64,000 nt of DNA from Chaunax sp. Z400 (taxonomy: Eukaryota; Chordata; Actinopteri; Lophiiformes; Chaunacidae): the NCBI GenBank assembly GCA_037577475.1, contig CM075188.1:8988001-9052000 (forward strand), given 5' to 3'. A model generated the notes under the pieces. It did no database searches. It had not been told where the DNA came from and saw nothing but the letters and a program-made list of their open reading frames with translations. Of this stretch, positions 1 through 13,100 are shown in pieces; the stretch's first letter is position 1; the number at the start of each line of letters is the position of its first letter. A program made the translations under genes and the position numbers.

Positions 1-3000
1 GTTCATCAAGCCAGAAGCTGGACCATAATTGGACAAAAGACTTTCAGGTTCTCTGTGAATATGTGTGTAAAATGTGGTTGAGTTGCTGTAGAGATTGTAG
101 GTGTGACTCTGTGTGTGTCCAGTAGAAAGTGTGACACGCTAAGCAGAGCTAACGTCTCTTACTCACTCCCCAGCTAGCCTCTGTTGCTCTGCAGTCTGTA
201 ACTCGGTGGGTTTTCAACATTTAGATATTATTTTGTTAGCATTACATAACGAGTCTTAACCTGTAGTACACATCAAAGCCTCATTGGAGGTGTCGGCGAA
301 TGCTAACAAATCAATGTTTTACCTTGATCAATGACTGAAGTTAGAAGCACATTTTACGTGGAACAGAAAACTTCTCATCGAGTGAGATGACGTAAAACCC
401 TCAGCGAGAAGGAAAGAGCTACAGAGGCTAGCTGGGAGAGGCGGGTTGGACTGGAGCTCCCTGTAAGAGCTGCATTCTCCTCACGAGGTGTGTAAGAGAA
501 AGATGACTGATCGCTTCCCTCCGACCCATCTCTAAAAGGCTCTGTGGTTCACAAACAGAGCCTAACATGCAGCGCTTCTCTCCCACACAGCCATAAGACA
601 CTGGGTCCATTTCAGAGCCTTTGCATTTGTTTGATTTTAAATCTTGAATAATTAATGATGTTAATTTGGCATGAGACCAGATGCAGTCAGGTAACCATTG
701 ACAGAATAGTATCTGTGGACATCATATGATGTCCTGTCGGTTTCCACTTACAGGAGCTGACTGGTGTCGCTTCATTGGTTATACCACCTTGACCAGTCTT
801 GCATAAAGGTCACATAAGTGGGCAAATCTTTTGTAAGATTTCCTGCTGTGAGGAAAAAAATCCCGAAGACGGAACCAATAGCATGTAATGAAGAGACTTA
901 ATTAAGTTGAGATTTTTATTTGAGGTAGAGACACCATCTAAATATTTCCCTTATTTAATTCTGTCCATGTAACTGAGACCTGAACCACCAGAATACCTCT
1001 GTGTCCAGGTGTCACCATACCTACGGTGTGCTGAATTATCTGTGTAAGTAGTGTACCTGGAGCTATTGTACCATAGCTATAAAAAAAAAAAGAAGCTTAT
1101 GTGCACCTCTCCAAAATACTAATCACGTGTTGTATTTATCAAACGGGCTATGTCCTCGCCTTAGTAACAAACACATGTAGTAAGCAAAACATGGATCAGG
1201 TTGAAGGAAGGTCAGTAACGGCCTCCAGAGATTCTCCCACATAGGTGTAGTCTTCCTCAGTTAGTTAAAGCTGTTACCATTATTAACCCAGCAGCACCCA
1301 TTCACAAAATCAACGACTACATCAGGTACGGAATAAATGAGTACCCCACCCTGTAATTTATCATACTCCAAACCTGCAGTATTCACAAGTCACTCACTCC
1401 TTTTGTCATTAGCAGTTGTGTTGTAGATATAGTGACACCTCATCTTAGCAATGCAATGCAAGCATCTTTTAATTTAAAGCAGTATTTATTTAGCTTCATT
1501 TTTTTGGGGTTCTTTTTAAGCACATGGACTGATAGGTCACTATAAATAAGGAATGGAAATGTTGTTTTTTATAAATGATCAAGTAAAAGCTGCATTGTCA
1601 ATATTTGACAGGGTGTGCTTAGCTGTGAAACACTTGATACAGGTTGGTTGAAATGCCTACAGATATAAAATTCTCAACAATAAAAATGCTTCATGTGTCG
1701 TCTGATCTCTAAACCAAGCATTGGTGCTGAATAATTGATCACAAAAGAAGTCAAGAAAATGAATTACACAGAACACCAGAGACATTTCATTAGTTTTATT
1801 CTCAAACTGAGGGGGAGCAAACGATCGATGCAGTCGCATCAAAAGGTTGTGTTTTTCGTTTATGAATGATTTGGCTCAGGAAATAAATGCAAGGCAGCAG
1901 GCACACACCTGTGAAAAGTGCTTTTAGCATGAATTATAATGCTTTATAGGATTATTTATTGAGAAAGTGCACGCATAATTCTATGAATAAAGCCTGATCC
2001 AAGTTGATTTCCAGTTCAACAGCCTGGTACTGAGCAGCAGGTGGCAGTAGTGGATGGAAACAGTTCAAAATGATTCTTCCATCCTGATGCCTTAAAGCAG
2101 GAGAGGAGAAACGGGGGACGTTTAGATTCCAGGGTTCATGCAGCGACGCGTGAACGGCAGAATCTAAATTTTGGTACCGCTTTCTAATAAGGACATCCTT
2201 TAAAAAGTGATTATAAGTTGTAACCAATGGCTTTACCAGTGGTTAATCAATGATTTGCTAATTCATCACTCAGTCGACAAAAGTAGTGACTGCTTTGATG
2301 ATTTCATTCCTTATTAAAGTCATTTTGAGCAGAAATTTCCTCTACAATATTTATAAAATAACTGAGACTTTGTTGCTTTTCTCTTGTTTTATATAATAGA
2401 TTGATTGTTTGTTTTTTAAATAATTTTTGGAATTTAACAGAGCAATAGAATTTTTTGAAAATGTCAGATTAATGAACAATGTGCAAAAAAGAGAGGTCTG
2501 CACACTGCTAGGCTCCCAGAAATAAACTTTAATCTCTTACAACAAAAGCAACGTTTCAGTCTGGTAGATCTTCAGGGTTGAGTCAGAGAGAGCAAACCTC
2601 TCCTAACAAAGGCAGCATTCAGTTCAATCACTGTCACCTGTTGTTAATTATCAGCTAATCAATGAAAATAATGAGCAACAACTCAACTAATTATAGGGTT
2701 GTTGTACAACAACAACAGATTATTGGCAGGTTGTTCAAAGTTCCAGTGTTTAACCTTTGGACTTTGATAACAATGCAAAAGTGTTCTAACCTATCAGGTT
2801 CTCCTGTAACAGGAGCAACACCTGCCCTGACATCACTGACTGACTGAGGTGTGGCCAGAATCTGGGATTTACTGTGGATTAACCCTTTAACTGCTGTCAG
2901 CGGGCGTTTTTGGCATAGATTACACTGCAGCAATACATTTCTTGAGCCAAAACACATCACCACACAAACATGAGCTGAGAACACAGAGAGAGAGAGAGAG

Positions 3001-6000
3001 CACTGACAGACATTCAGAGTTTCTAGTGTGTACATCAGAACTACACGATATTTAACACAATGCTCTGTGTCCTTTAGGGCTTGCCTTCTGGGTTTCTCCC
3101 TCTTTGGATGACAAAGCATTTACTATTTTTGGGGCTTACCAATGACAGACTATTTATAATAACTTAATATCGTCGATTCCCAGCGTGAAGGAAAACTATC
3201 TGACTGGCCAGTAAAGGTTCAAAACCATCCTGGGGAATAAGTTCAACAGTCTGTGTGTCACAGTTTGTTTAGATCCTTCGTGTACATTTATACCTTCTTT
3301 TTCTTCACATTTTAAAGAAGTGTTTGATGTACATACACCAGCTTAATGAGGCGTGTCCCGGTAGTAGTAGAAAAACATTTCAGTTCAATTACTTACATGT
3401 CCTACGTCTCCTCATGCAAAGTCTCAATGACAGGAATTACATTCTTGTAGGTATGCTCTTGACATGTAGAACATGATCAGTCGCACTCTACAGGTCTGTT
3501 TTATCACAGTACTGTTGTGTGTTATTTAAATATTGATGTGTTGCAGCACCACCACTTATTTTAAGAGGACAGCAGTGCTGTCTTAAGGACCAGACTGCAC
3601 ATGCAAGATGTAGACTTCATTGAACTTTATGGATCACAGAAAACAACACAGTGAAGGTGTTATGGACTCTATGAGAGTTATTACAGGGTTATATATTTAT
3701 ACTGACCACTAATTAGCAGTTACCTTCATTTTAATCTGCATTATAGCATCATTTACGGTTAAGTCGTGTGTATCATGCATGGCTTAACTTGTACTGTGCA
3801 TATTTAGCATGACCAAAACCATGTTACTAATGGGTAAAGCTAAAAATATCACAGAGCTGATGCCTGTATCATATTCACTCATTCAGTGACACTGTTAATA
3901 TGGGTTTATTTAGTCTTGGTCCAAAATCAGCTCCAATTGTGTGATTGGGCTACTGATATTTTAGACTAATTTTTGAGTTGAGAAATTCAGGAGGGATGTT
4001 TTAATTTTTTTTCAAGGGTAGGATGCCAAACAAATATGGACAAACCTGGAGAGGATCTTGCTTTTTTTTTTAAATTTTAAAGCAAACATAAGATTCACCC
4101 CACCCCAATAATTTTCATAGTCCTTTGACTGTCTTCACTGAGTTTTGAAAACATTAATGCATAAATGGATGAATCTTGTGGCTACACTCCAACTTGATGT
4201 AACACTGACAATGAATATAGAATATAGAATGTGGCCGACTAGAAATACGTCCTCCACATGGGCCTGTATCAGAAAATAACCCGTTATGAAATGACAACTT
4301 GAGCCCATGAAGGTGACATGACTCCCTCTTAAAGAAAGACCAACTACATTAACATGACACAAGCCAAATGTACTCTGAAATTTAAATATACATTGGGAGC
4401 AATCCCACTTACTAAACATTTAAAAGCATCATAATAACAAGGAAGTAATTAAAATTTAACGATTCTTTAATTCAAAACATGTTCAAACACGCGTACTGAT
4501 GTGGGCTTCAGGGCATGTCACGCTACAAACAGCAGCTGTTGCATGTGATAGTTCATTTCTCCCCGGAACGACTCTTCCCTGACAAACTCAAACGGCTCCT
4601 TTTGACCTGCTAGGTGTGACACCTCATGGGTTGAATATCCCAAAGCAGTGAGCAGCAAATGACTGGCAATATTAGCATTTAATCAAGGCTTGGCTTCAGT
4701 CAAACCTATTGAAAACCTTCTATGGTGCATCTCTCACATTTTGAACAGTGGAAGCATTAAGTTTTACTCTGTCAGTGCTTCAAACTGCAGATGTTAAATA
4801 AGATTTATAATATCAAACTGACAAATCGGGATATCTAGAATAAAAATGAGAACCAGGATGTGACAAAATAGGTCAGCTGACGCCTCGGGCCAAAGTTCAG
4901 AGACTTGGTGTATGTTTTAGCAGACACAGAGGCCGTGTCACATAACTTCACACACATAAATCATGGGCTGAGCTGATACCATCCGACAGTGAGTTACAAC
5001 AGATGGTGAGGTGGCCGCCAGGCGAGTCTGCCAAACCAGAATGTGTTTTGGGTCTGAGTCTGCAGAGAGATTCTAATCTCTTAAATGTCAACACGAGTCT
5101 GACGCCATTCATTCAGCACACATGACAGTGATCTCCATTTTCAAATGGAACAAATGGGGACGGTATGTTCCCATTTAAAAAAAAAAAAAAAAAAGAATAT
5201 GAAAGTTTAGATCTCCATTTTAGCCTTACTGGGAAAAACCCTTCTTCATGCCTTTTTTTTTTGTAGATTTGGCCTTTATAATATTGTCCCCCACAGTATT
5301 CTGTATGAATCCTATTCAATTTTTAAAGATGCTATAATCAGTATTTTTATATTAAGTACAGACCACATAGAGCTGAATCCACAGGAAAATGCTGCCTGAT
5401 TCTGCTCTTTCAGCTTCAAGTTTTGGTTTTCTGGCACAATTTTTGGTTCACTCCCATTGCTCCCAGCACCAATCAGCAGGCAGACAGATAAAGTTAGCAA
5501 CTAGCCTGTGAACAAAGTGGAGCAATAAGCAGCTATGGAGCCAGATATTCCCCTCAGGACTTAGTTCAGACCAGAAACACAGCTGAGGGGGGGAATATTA
5601 GACTTATGCTCTTCGGTTTGGGCAGACGGGACTACAAATGAAGGCTGCGCCTTTTTTGTGTTTGCTGACAATATCACCATATCAAATCAGCAGGTGATAA
5701 AATGTCAATGTAGGGTTTAGGAAGGAGGAAGACGCTTGGGACAAAAATGTCTGGTCTGCTCTCCTCACCCTGTTGACTCTTGATAAGTGGCTAAAAAAAA
5801 AGGGATGAATGACCAGATTGACAGGGAAGAAAAACTTTTTAAAATTTTTTAAAAAGTTCAACATACTGTAATGGATAAATATTAATAGATTGAATAAATG
5901 GGACCATACAGGCATTATGGATGTCTATGAAATGGAGTGGTCTCAGCAGTGCTGTGTAGAAATAAGAATATAAAAAGATTATCGTGCTGAATCTTATCGT

Positions 6001-6435
6001 TGGAAACATTTAGCTTAACCTTGGTAGTCTTACTGTTCGTCTTTATCTTAAAAGCTTAAAAATACTGGGCAGCGAGTCTTTCATCATTCTGAAAAATATA
6101 TGAAATTCTGCAAAAATGCGGGTCAAGGATTAAACAAACTGTGACAACAAGCAGCATTGGCATTGTCTGCTATGCAGACACATAGCGTACAGGAGAAGGA
6201 AGTCTTTGAAAATATCAGCCACTGAGCAGTTTAAGATCTTTTTTTCTTAAAATACTAGAAAAAAAAAATCATATTCAAAGCTTCAAATAACAGACTAAGC
6301 ATTTCATTTCATGCACCATAGAAAATATTAGTTCTTTTTCATTGTATTTACATAATATATTACACATGACGTTCTGTACAGTAAAAGTTCAATCTACACC
6401 ACACACTTAAAAATATTTTCTGACCCATAATTATT
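1..6435. other. clock 3' flank or distal 3' UTR; no gene recognised
   Basis: The open frames here are short, start at random ATGs and show no family resemblance. The region is AT-rich with homopolymer A or T runs (for example 5178-5196). It holds one recognisable dispersed repeat at about 2470-2650. Minus-strand AATAAA-type hexamers suggest that part of it is transcribed as clock 3' UTR, but the true end cannot be set. Confidence 0.5.
2465..2650 (-). repeat. Dispersed teleost repeat fragment
   Basis: Read on the minus strand, the segment contains 'tgaaacgttgcttttgttg', an 'agagattaaagtttatttct' stretch and 'agcctagcagtgtgcagac'. I recognise these phrases from an abundant, unnamed (to me) repeat common in spiny-rayed fish. 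No coding frame or terminal inverted repeats were seen. Confidence 0.55.
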
Positions 6436-6946
6436 TTAACATGGAGAAAAAAAAACTGAATAGGAGAAAAATTCCAAAACAAACAAACCTGTGGCTGTTC
6501 TGCAGGACGTATCTGAAGCTTTATAGAAGCCTCTCTTAGTTAACTGGAGAGTTCTGCGTAAAATAATCCTGTGAGGACGACTAGATCGCACACACACACA
6601 CAAACACACACACACACACAAACACACACACATACATACACATACGGAAAGGGCCAGGAGAGGGTTGTGTGGGGAAGTCCTTCACAGAGATTGTGGCTCC
6701 TTCTTGGAGAAAAGGCTTTAACACAGATCCAGAGCCACAGCAGGCCCACCCCAGGGTTCTCTGCAGTACTGTGCTCAGGACTAAAGTGCAAACAGCAAAA
6801 GATCCTTGCGATGGGAGAAGGCGCTGCCTGCCCATCCTCTTGACTTCTCAACCTCCGAGGGACTTTCAGCAGAACTCCCCTTTAGGACCTCGTCATAACG
6901 ACGCCCACGCCTGGGTTTCACTCCTCCTCTGATTATCTTGAGCCAG
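6436..6946 (-). other. clock: clock proximal 3' UTR with CA/TG microsatellite
   Basis: The sequence directly downstream of the clock TAG has no further conserved coding signal. It contains an imperfect (CA)n tract at about 6588-6650, interrupted by AAAC and ending in CATA units. No AATAAA was found close to the stop on this strand. Candidate signals (plus-strand tttatt) occur only from about 3904 leftward, at about 3904, 1954, 1484 and 914, so the 3' UTR may exceed 3 kb. Confidence 0.6.
6588..6650. repeat. Imperfect (CA)n microsatellite
   Basis: CA units broken by AAAC and CATA, inside the presumptive clock 3' UTR about 300-360 nt after the stop codon. Confidence 0.95.
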
Positions 6947-7153
6947 CTACTGTGGCTGCGGAGCAGATCGATCAGACAAACTATCCGACCTGTGAGGGGC
7001 CAGCGGATGTTTCTGCTGTTGTAACTGTTTCTGTTGTTGCAACTGCTGTTGCTGCTGTTGGGTTGGGGCACTGAAGGTACCCTGCTGCTGCAAAGGGAAC
7101 GCTGCCTGCAGGATCAGCTGGGTGGATTGGTTTCCATGAAGAAGCCGAGGGGC
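6947..7153 (-). CDS. clock: clock exon 20: Gln-rich C terminus and stop
   Basis: The last coding exon starts after an acceptor reading TTCACTTAAG and encodes APRLLHGNQSTQLILQAAF, then a Q/L/K-rich stretch, then HRSDSLSDRS and the terminal PQPQ before TAG. Human CLOCK ends in the same way (RTDSLPDPSKVQPQ), so the end of the reading frame is secure. The preceding exon (7469-7718) holds the conserved TKLVTGQMACGTVMVPTTMF block of the transactivation region. Confidence 0.93.
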   Translation of the reverse strand, partial: APRLLHGNQSTQLILQAAFPLQQQGTFSAPTQQQQQQLQQQKQLQQQKHPLAPHRSDSLSDRSAPQPQ

Positions 7154-10100
7154 CTTAAGTGAAAATTTTAGATTAGATAGAGTTTAGGAAGGAAATTAAC
7201 CTGTAAATGTATTTAAAGTTGCACTGGGTAACATTTTGGTTCTGGCATTTTGAAATGATGACTCCACTTTTTCACACCGCCTCACAGCCACTGAATGACA
7301 GAACAAACTCACTGTGGCTGTTTCGAATGAAGAGTTATGATGAAATGAGAGAGCCAAACAAATATCTTGATAAAGTAAGGCAATTTGAAATAACCCTGAT
7401 CCATTCTTTATAGCTACACTGACAGTTTCCCAGTGCAGTCTGACTGCTTATCTCCACCGGAGGTTTACCTGAAGGAACTGCGTTTGCTGCTGAGCCAGTG
7501 GAGCCTGCCCTGGCTGCATGGCTGTAACCTGTGACTGCTGCTCTTGCTGTTGCTGCTGTGGCGACTGCTGGGAGATGCTGAGGGTCTGCGTCTGGCCCTG
7601 CTGAGGAGCGAAGGCCGTCACTACTTGGCCCATAAACATGGTTGTGGGGACCATGACTGTCCCACATGCCATCTGCCCTGTTACGAGCTTGGTGAGCAGC
7701 TGAGGACCAGCAGGAAACCTGTCAGCGAAAAAGTGGGCAAAGGGAACATGCAAATAAAGTCAGGGGATTTCTTCATTTTCATTACTGCACACAATTCAAA
7801 CTCATTGCAGAATTGTACTAAATAAACTGAAAGTGGTGCAATTAATGAACTTAGACTCCATAATAACAAATTCACTTTGTGTCAGGCAATAAAATAGAAC
7901 TGTAAAATAAGCATGGATTTAAAGATTCAGACCTAATCTGAGCTGCACGGTCCTGAGCAAATGTAGCCACAGCAGGAGTGTTGGGTCCAGTGCTTTGAGC
8001 CAGACTGGTTGCAAGCTGGACCACATTAGTAGGGCTTTGCTGAGGGATCATCATTGTGTTATAGAGAGAAGCGGGCAGTGGATTTTGTTGAGGCTGCAGA
8101 GCGAGAGGCGACTGCTGAGACTGAAATGCACAGAACCAGAGTAAGCAACGACAGCATATTAGAATCTCTGGGAGACTAAATTAAGCTAAGAATAAAATGT
8201 GTGCAGCTGAGTTGGATGTGTTTAATCAACAGAAAAAAGGAGAAATATTCCGTTTTTCTGACTTGCGAGAGTGCAGAGTTCTGTTCCCGTAGGAGTGTTT
8301 GTTGCTGAGACTGGGTTTGGACAGCATGTTGCTGTATGCTGTTCTGTAGAGGCCCTGCCGACACCATCTGGCCCTGTATGCTGAGTGTTCCCCCCTGCTG
8401 CACTGCGTTACCCGGGGCCATCTGAACAGAGCTCAGATTTAGTCCTCCGGCTCCTTTCTGCAAGAACATCTGAAACATACAGCACAAATTTCTGAGACTG
8501 TAACAGCAAAACATTCAAAGAGTAAAGCGATGTTATATCTACTTGGTAGTACGTTCAGCTCTTCAGTCTCACCTGCAGACTCTGTCCCTGCACTCTTTGT
8601 AGCTCCTCCTGGATCTGATGCAGCTCATCCTGCTGCCGCTGAATGTTGGCCTCGATCATCCTCGTCCTCTGCTCCAGCTGCTCTTTCAGGTTTTGCATGA
8701 CTTCTATCTGGCTGCAGAACTGCACCATTGACTATCAAATAACAATGGCATAGGGACATGGAGGGAAATTAAATGCCAGCTTCTGAGTTTATACATAGGT
8801 TTGTACTTATGTAAGCTTGTCATAATCAGCCCAAAACAATGACTGGCACACATGATCTATTAGGCAAAGGAGAAAAGCATAATCTTTGCTGGTTTATGAG
8901 TCAAAAGTATACATTATATTGTAGGTTATTTTAATGGGTAACATTTTTTGTGCACTTACAAAGATTACGTTTTAAGCACCAGTTCTGATGGTATTTATGC
9001 TTCGTGCATATGCAGTGATGTCTGTACTTGATTAGGCAAACATGTGTATTTAAATTCTGCATATTTTCCATTTGGGAATAAATAAAGTATTGGATTGTTT
9101 CCATCCATTCAATGACTATCTCTACCCATCAGAGGGGCTTTTACTTTTTTCACTTTCTTTTCATAAATAACGAATGGCATACCATTAAAAATTACATTAA
9201 ATTATGGATAAGAATGAATCCTATAATGAGGCACTAGTGACAAAATCAGCTAGATTTTGGGTGGTGTCCATCTGTGTCTGACGGTGGGACATGAATTTGG
9301 CTTTAAAACAAATCAGATAAATATCTTACTTGGCTGCTGGTCTGAACTTGTTGTTGCTGTTGAGGCTGCTGCTGCTGCTGCTGTTGTAGTTGTTGCTGTG
9401 AAACCATGGGTGGTGCCATGTTCTGTCCTGTAGTTTGGGAGCTCATTGACTGCTACAAAAAATAACACAGACACCAAAAAACAGATGAGGAACACTTCAG
9501 GAGTGAAGTGCTTTCAATCTCTTCATCCCTCATTAAAGTTCTGTTACACCAGACTGTTTTCATCCCTTCACTTACCTGACTGCTGATAGATGACCGTCGT
9601 TGTGATGTCATCTCCACAGCAGACGCAGACTGCCGTCCTGGCGTACTCCTGTCACCCTGAGGCTTCATCTGTGATGCTGAGAGGGAAATACAAAAACGAT
9701 GCTCTGATTATTAAAAAAATGACACATAACTGATAGAGACACCCTGTTGGAGGGCTTGATAATGAGGTGCATACAGGCTGGGTCAGACACAGCAGTGTGC
9801 GAAGACTTGTGTGAGCTGCGAGATGAAGCTGAGGGTGTCCGGCTGTGGTTGAAGCGTTCTAGAGCCTCCTTCAAACTGGAGGTGTTAAGTTGAGACTCTG
9901 AGCCAGAATCCTGGGACTGCTGTGAGGTGAAGGGAAGGGAAAAATCACTGCAGTCACCGTCAGCTCCATACAAAACATCATCACAGATTTCTGTGATCAA
10001 TAATCCCACAATTAATGTTGGACACAAGTCTCACCTTGTCTGCTGTGACAGGTTGTGACTCTTCAATTCCAAGCTCTCTGCGCTGTTCTGCTCTTACTTC

Positions 10101-13100
10101 AGCATAACTATAAATGAGGAAAGAAATGCAGTTATGTGTGTGTCGTGATTACAGTGAGAGATGAGATGATTATCTGTTTTTCTACTCTCATAAATCTTGG
10201 TTAAATCTTTGATGTACCTGACAACAGTGTGTGTGCAGACAATAAACTCTGGTCTGGAGTTCCACTGGTGGTAGGTGATGTAGTAGTGGGTCTGGAGCCA
10301 AATCCACTGCTGCCCTTTGGTGAGGAATCGGTAGTAGCAGGATTTTCCTTTGCCATATTGCATTACTACAGACACACGATCAGACAGTGCTGGCTGAAGT
10401 TAATTATTAAAAAGCTCAAAAGGACACTGATAGCCATAGATCAGCTCACTTTGATGAGGAGAGATATACTCACAGTGTTCGTGGCATTTGGCCAGTGTCT
10501 CCAGGTCATCTACATGGTAGTAGTCATATCCTGATGTACCCAGGACCTCAAACGGGAGGTAACCTATGATGGGCGGAGCTCTGACCAAACAAAGAAAATG
10601 TTATTGGCATGAGTCACTGATAGACCGCTGCACACCTTCTTGTGCTCTCAAAGAACTCATAAAGTCCTGTGAATGAGTTTCATCACACAACATCATTTAG
10701 GGGCTAATTATTACAGCCAGACTTCGAGAAGCTGTGTCTCTAAGAATTCCTCCCAGCCATCCTGAATGAGGACCACAGAGTCACACCTGTAGTTCTGCTC
10801 ATTTGGTCTAGAGCAAGGAAATGAAGACACAGTCCTGTCTTTTAGGCCCCGTTTACACGACAACATTTTTTTTCTTTGCCTTTTCTGTTCACATGGTTCC
10901 AAAACAACTGAAAGCGCAGTAGTTGGTGGTGTAACTTTTCAAAATCAACATAACAAAATTAGATCACAGTGGTGGTTCAGCAAATCTACATTGGAGGAGC
11001 GTTAATAAACTCGATAGAGTCTGCCGCACAAACAATACCGGACAGTCCGACGTTATATTTTTGTTGTTGTTCTGGCCATAGTAGGCTGTTTGCCGTCTGT
11101 GTACGCGAATAAGATTGTCAGGAACCGTAATAGGCACGTGCAAAGCGGGGCTGTGTTGTCATCGTTTTCAGCCAGAGTTGCATTTTGCCCGTTTACACAA
11201 CAACGAAAAGTTTCCACTCACATTTTCAAAAGTTTGCAGTTTCAGTGTCCAAAAACAATGTTTTCATGTAAACAGATGGCCAAACAAAAGGTTTGGTGTA
11301 AACAACCTTTAGTTCGGTCCAGCTCAGGCGCAGTAAAAATGAAGTCATACAGCCTGACGGATAACTCACTGATAGGAGAGTTTTGGTGATGTCATTAAAC
11401 TTCATCAACATTAATGTGGGAACATCAGATTCTGGTGACTGAGCAGGTTTTGCTGGAACAAATGTATTTTTACAATGAAAAACACACAAAATCAAAACTG
11501 TACCTGTGGTCCAAGAACAGAAACTTCCACTCTAAACTATGTCTGGAGGTGAATTCCTCGTTGGGCTCTTCTACCGTGCACATCTCCTGTGAAGTACAGA
11601 GGTGAAAGTGTAGACATTACCTAGTATTTCTAGTCTGACTGACCGCTCAAAGTTCTTTATAACACAAACAGACAAATATGTACGGAAACAATTAAGAAGA
11701 AAAAAGAGTAAAAACTCACCGTCCTCAAGTCTCAATGCACTTCATGGCCTTGCATACCACCGCCGAGCACATCGTTAACTCCATTTTTGACGCTTTGTAT
11801 TTTCTAGGTACCTTATCACACCTCCTCCCACCGTCGCCATATTTGTTGTTTTCGAAGCTTTTGAAACTACACTGCCCCACTGCGGTTGTATCAATGTCGA
11901 CGTAGAGGATGTACGGAAGTAAGTACGGGTCGACAGACCGTTTATGGACGGCCGTATCCATTTACATACGTAGAGAGAGCATAAATGGGCCTTTAGGGGT
12001 GCCATCTGCTGTTGTCCAGCACTACCTTACCTCACAATTTCTGATGAAGTTTCTGTCTCAGTGTCAGTACTACCATGTTCTATATTATTACATGATGCTG
12101 AATGGTCACCCAGTTATGGATAGACTCAATAAAAGTGCTGATTAAGTGTTTTTAAACAAAGGAAAAATGGTTACCAACAAAAGCAACAGGGGACTGGATA
12201 TAACCGATTGAGCAGCCCTTACAGTCAAGTTACTTCCTGATTAAAACTATATTTTTCATATTTAAGGTGTAAAACAAACTGTGTGTCAACCAGCTAAAAG
12301 GAGAAGTGAGAAATGGAGGAATTGAGAAACGATTATTACCTTGATGAACTGTGGTTTGGCAAGCCTCACGGTCGCTATGAGACACACTCTGTCCTCGAGG
12401 GCAGAGTGAAGTGACCGCTGGATTACTCCTTCAAAACCGTTGCGGGTACAGTTGGGGCCTGTTGGCAAAAAAAAAGAAGGAAAAAAAGGGTTTATGGCCA
12501 AGATTAAACAGAGTTTAGACAGCTTGTGCTCAGTAGTGTAACTCACCATCACTCAGGGACTTAAAGTTTCCAATGAACTTGACATATTCGTACACAGGGT
12601 GCTGTTTGGGGTCAATCGTTCCTCGGAGCATGTGGCAACAGAACTCTAACTGATTTTTTGCTTGACAAAACAAAAATAAAAGCATAAGAACAGAAGAAAA
12701 GAAATTATATTTATACTGAACAAACATATTCAAAAATAATATAATCACATATAAATGAAAATGCCCAGATTGAAATAAAACATTCCACTTACTTTTCAGA
12801 TATTCAGGCGTCAGTGTCTCTCCTTCAGTGATATGAGACGACAGAGCCTTGTACACGTCTGAATGCTCACCAGAGGGCAGGAAGTTCAACAGGTTCTGAT
12901 CCACAAGATCCGACTGAAACAGAAAATAATCATTGACACTAATGAATCTCTGAGCAGGTGATGGCACAGTTGGCATGTGGACATTGTTACAGGCTTGATA
13001 TTAACTATATTATCATTAATCCACATTATACTCACAGGTAAGTGCTCTAGTAGGGACGTCACACTCTCAGAGGCGTAGATTATGTGCCCATCAGTCATAA

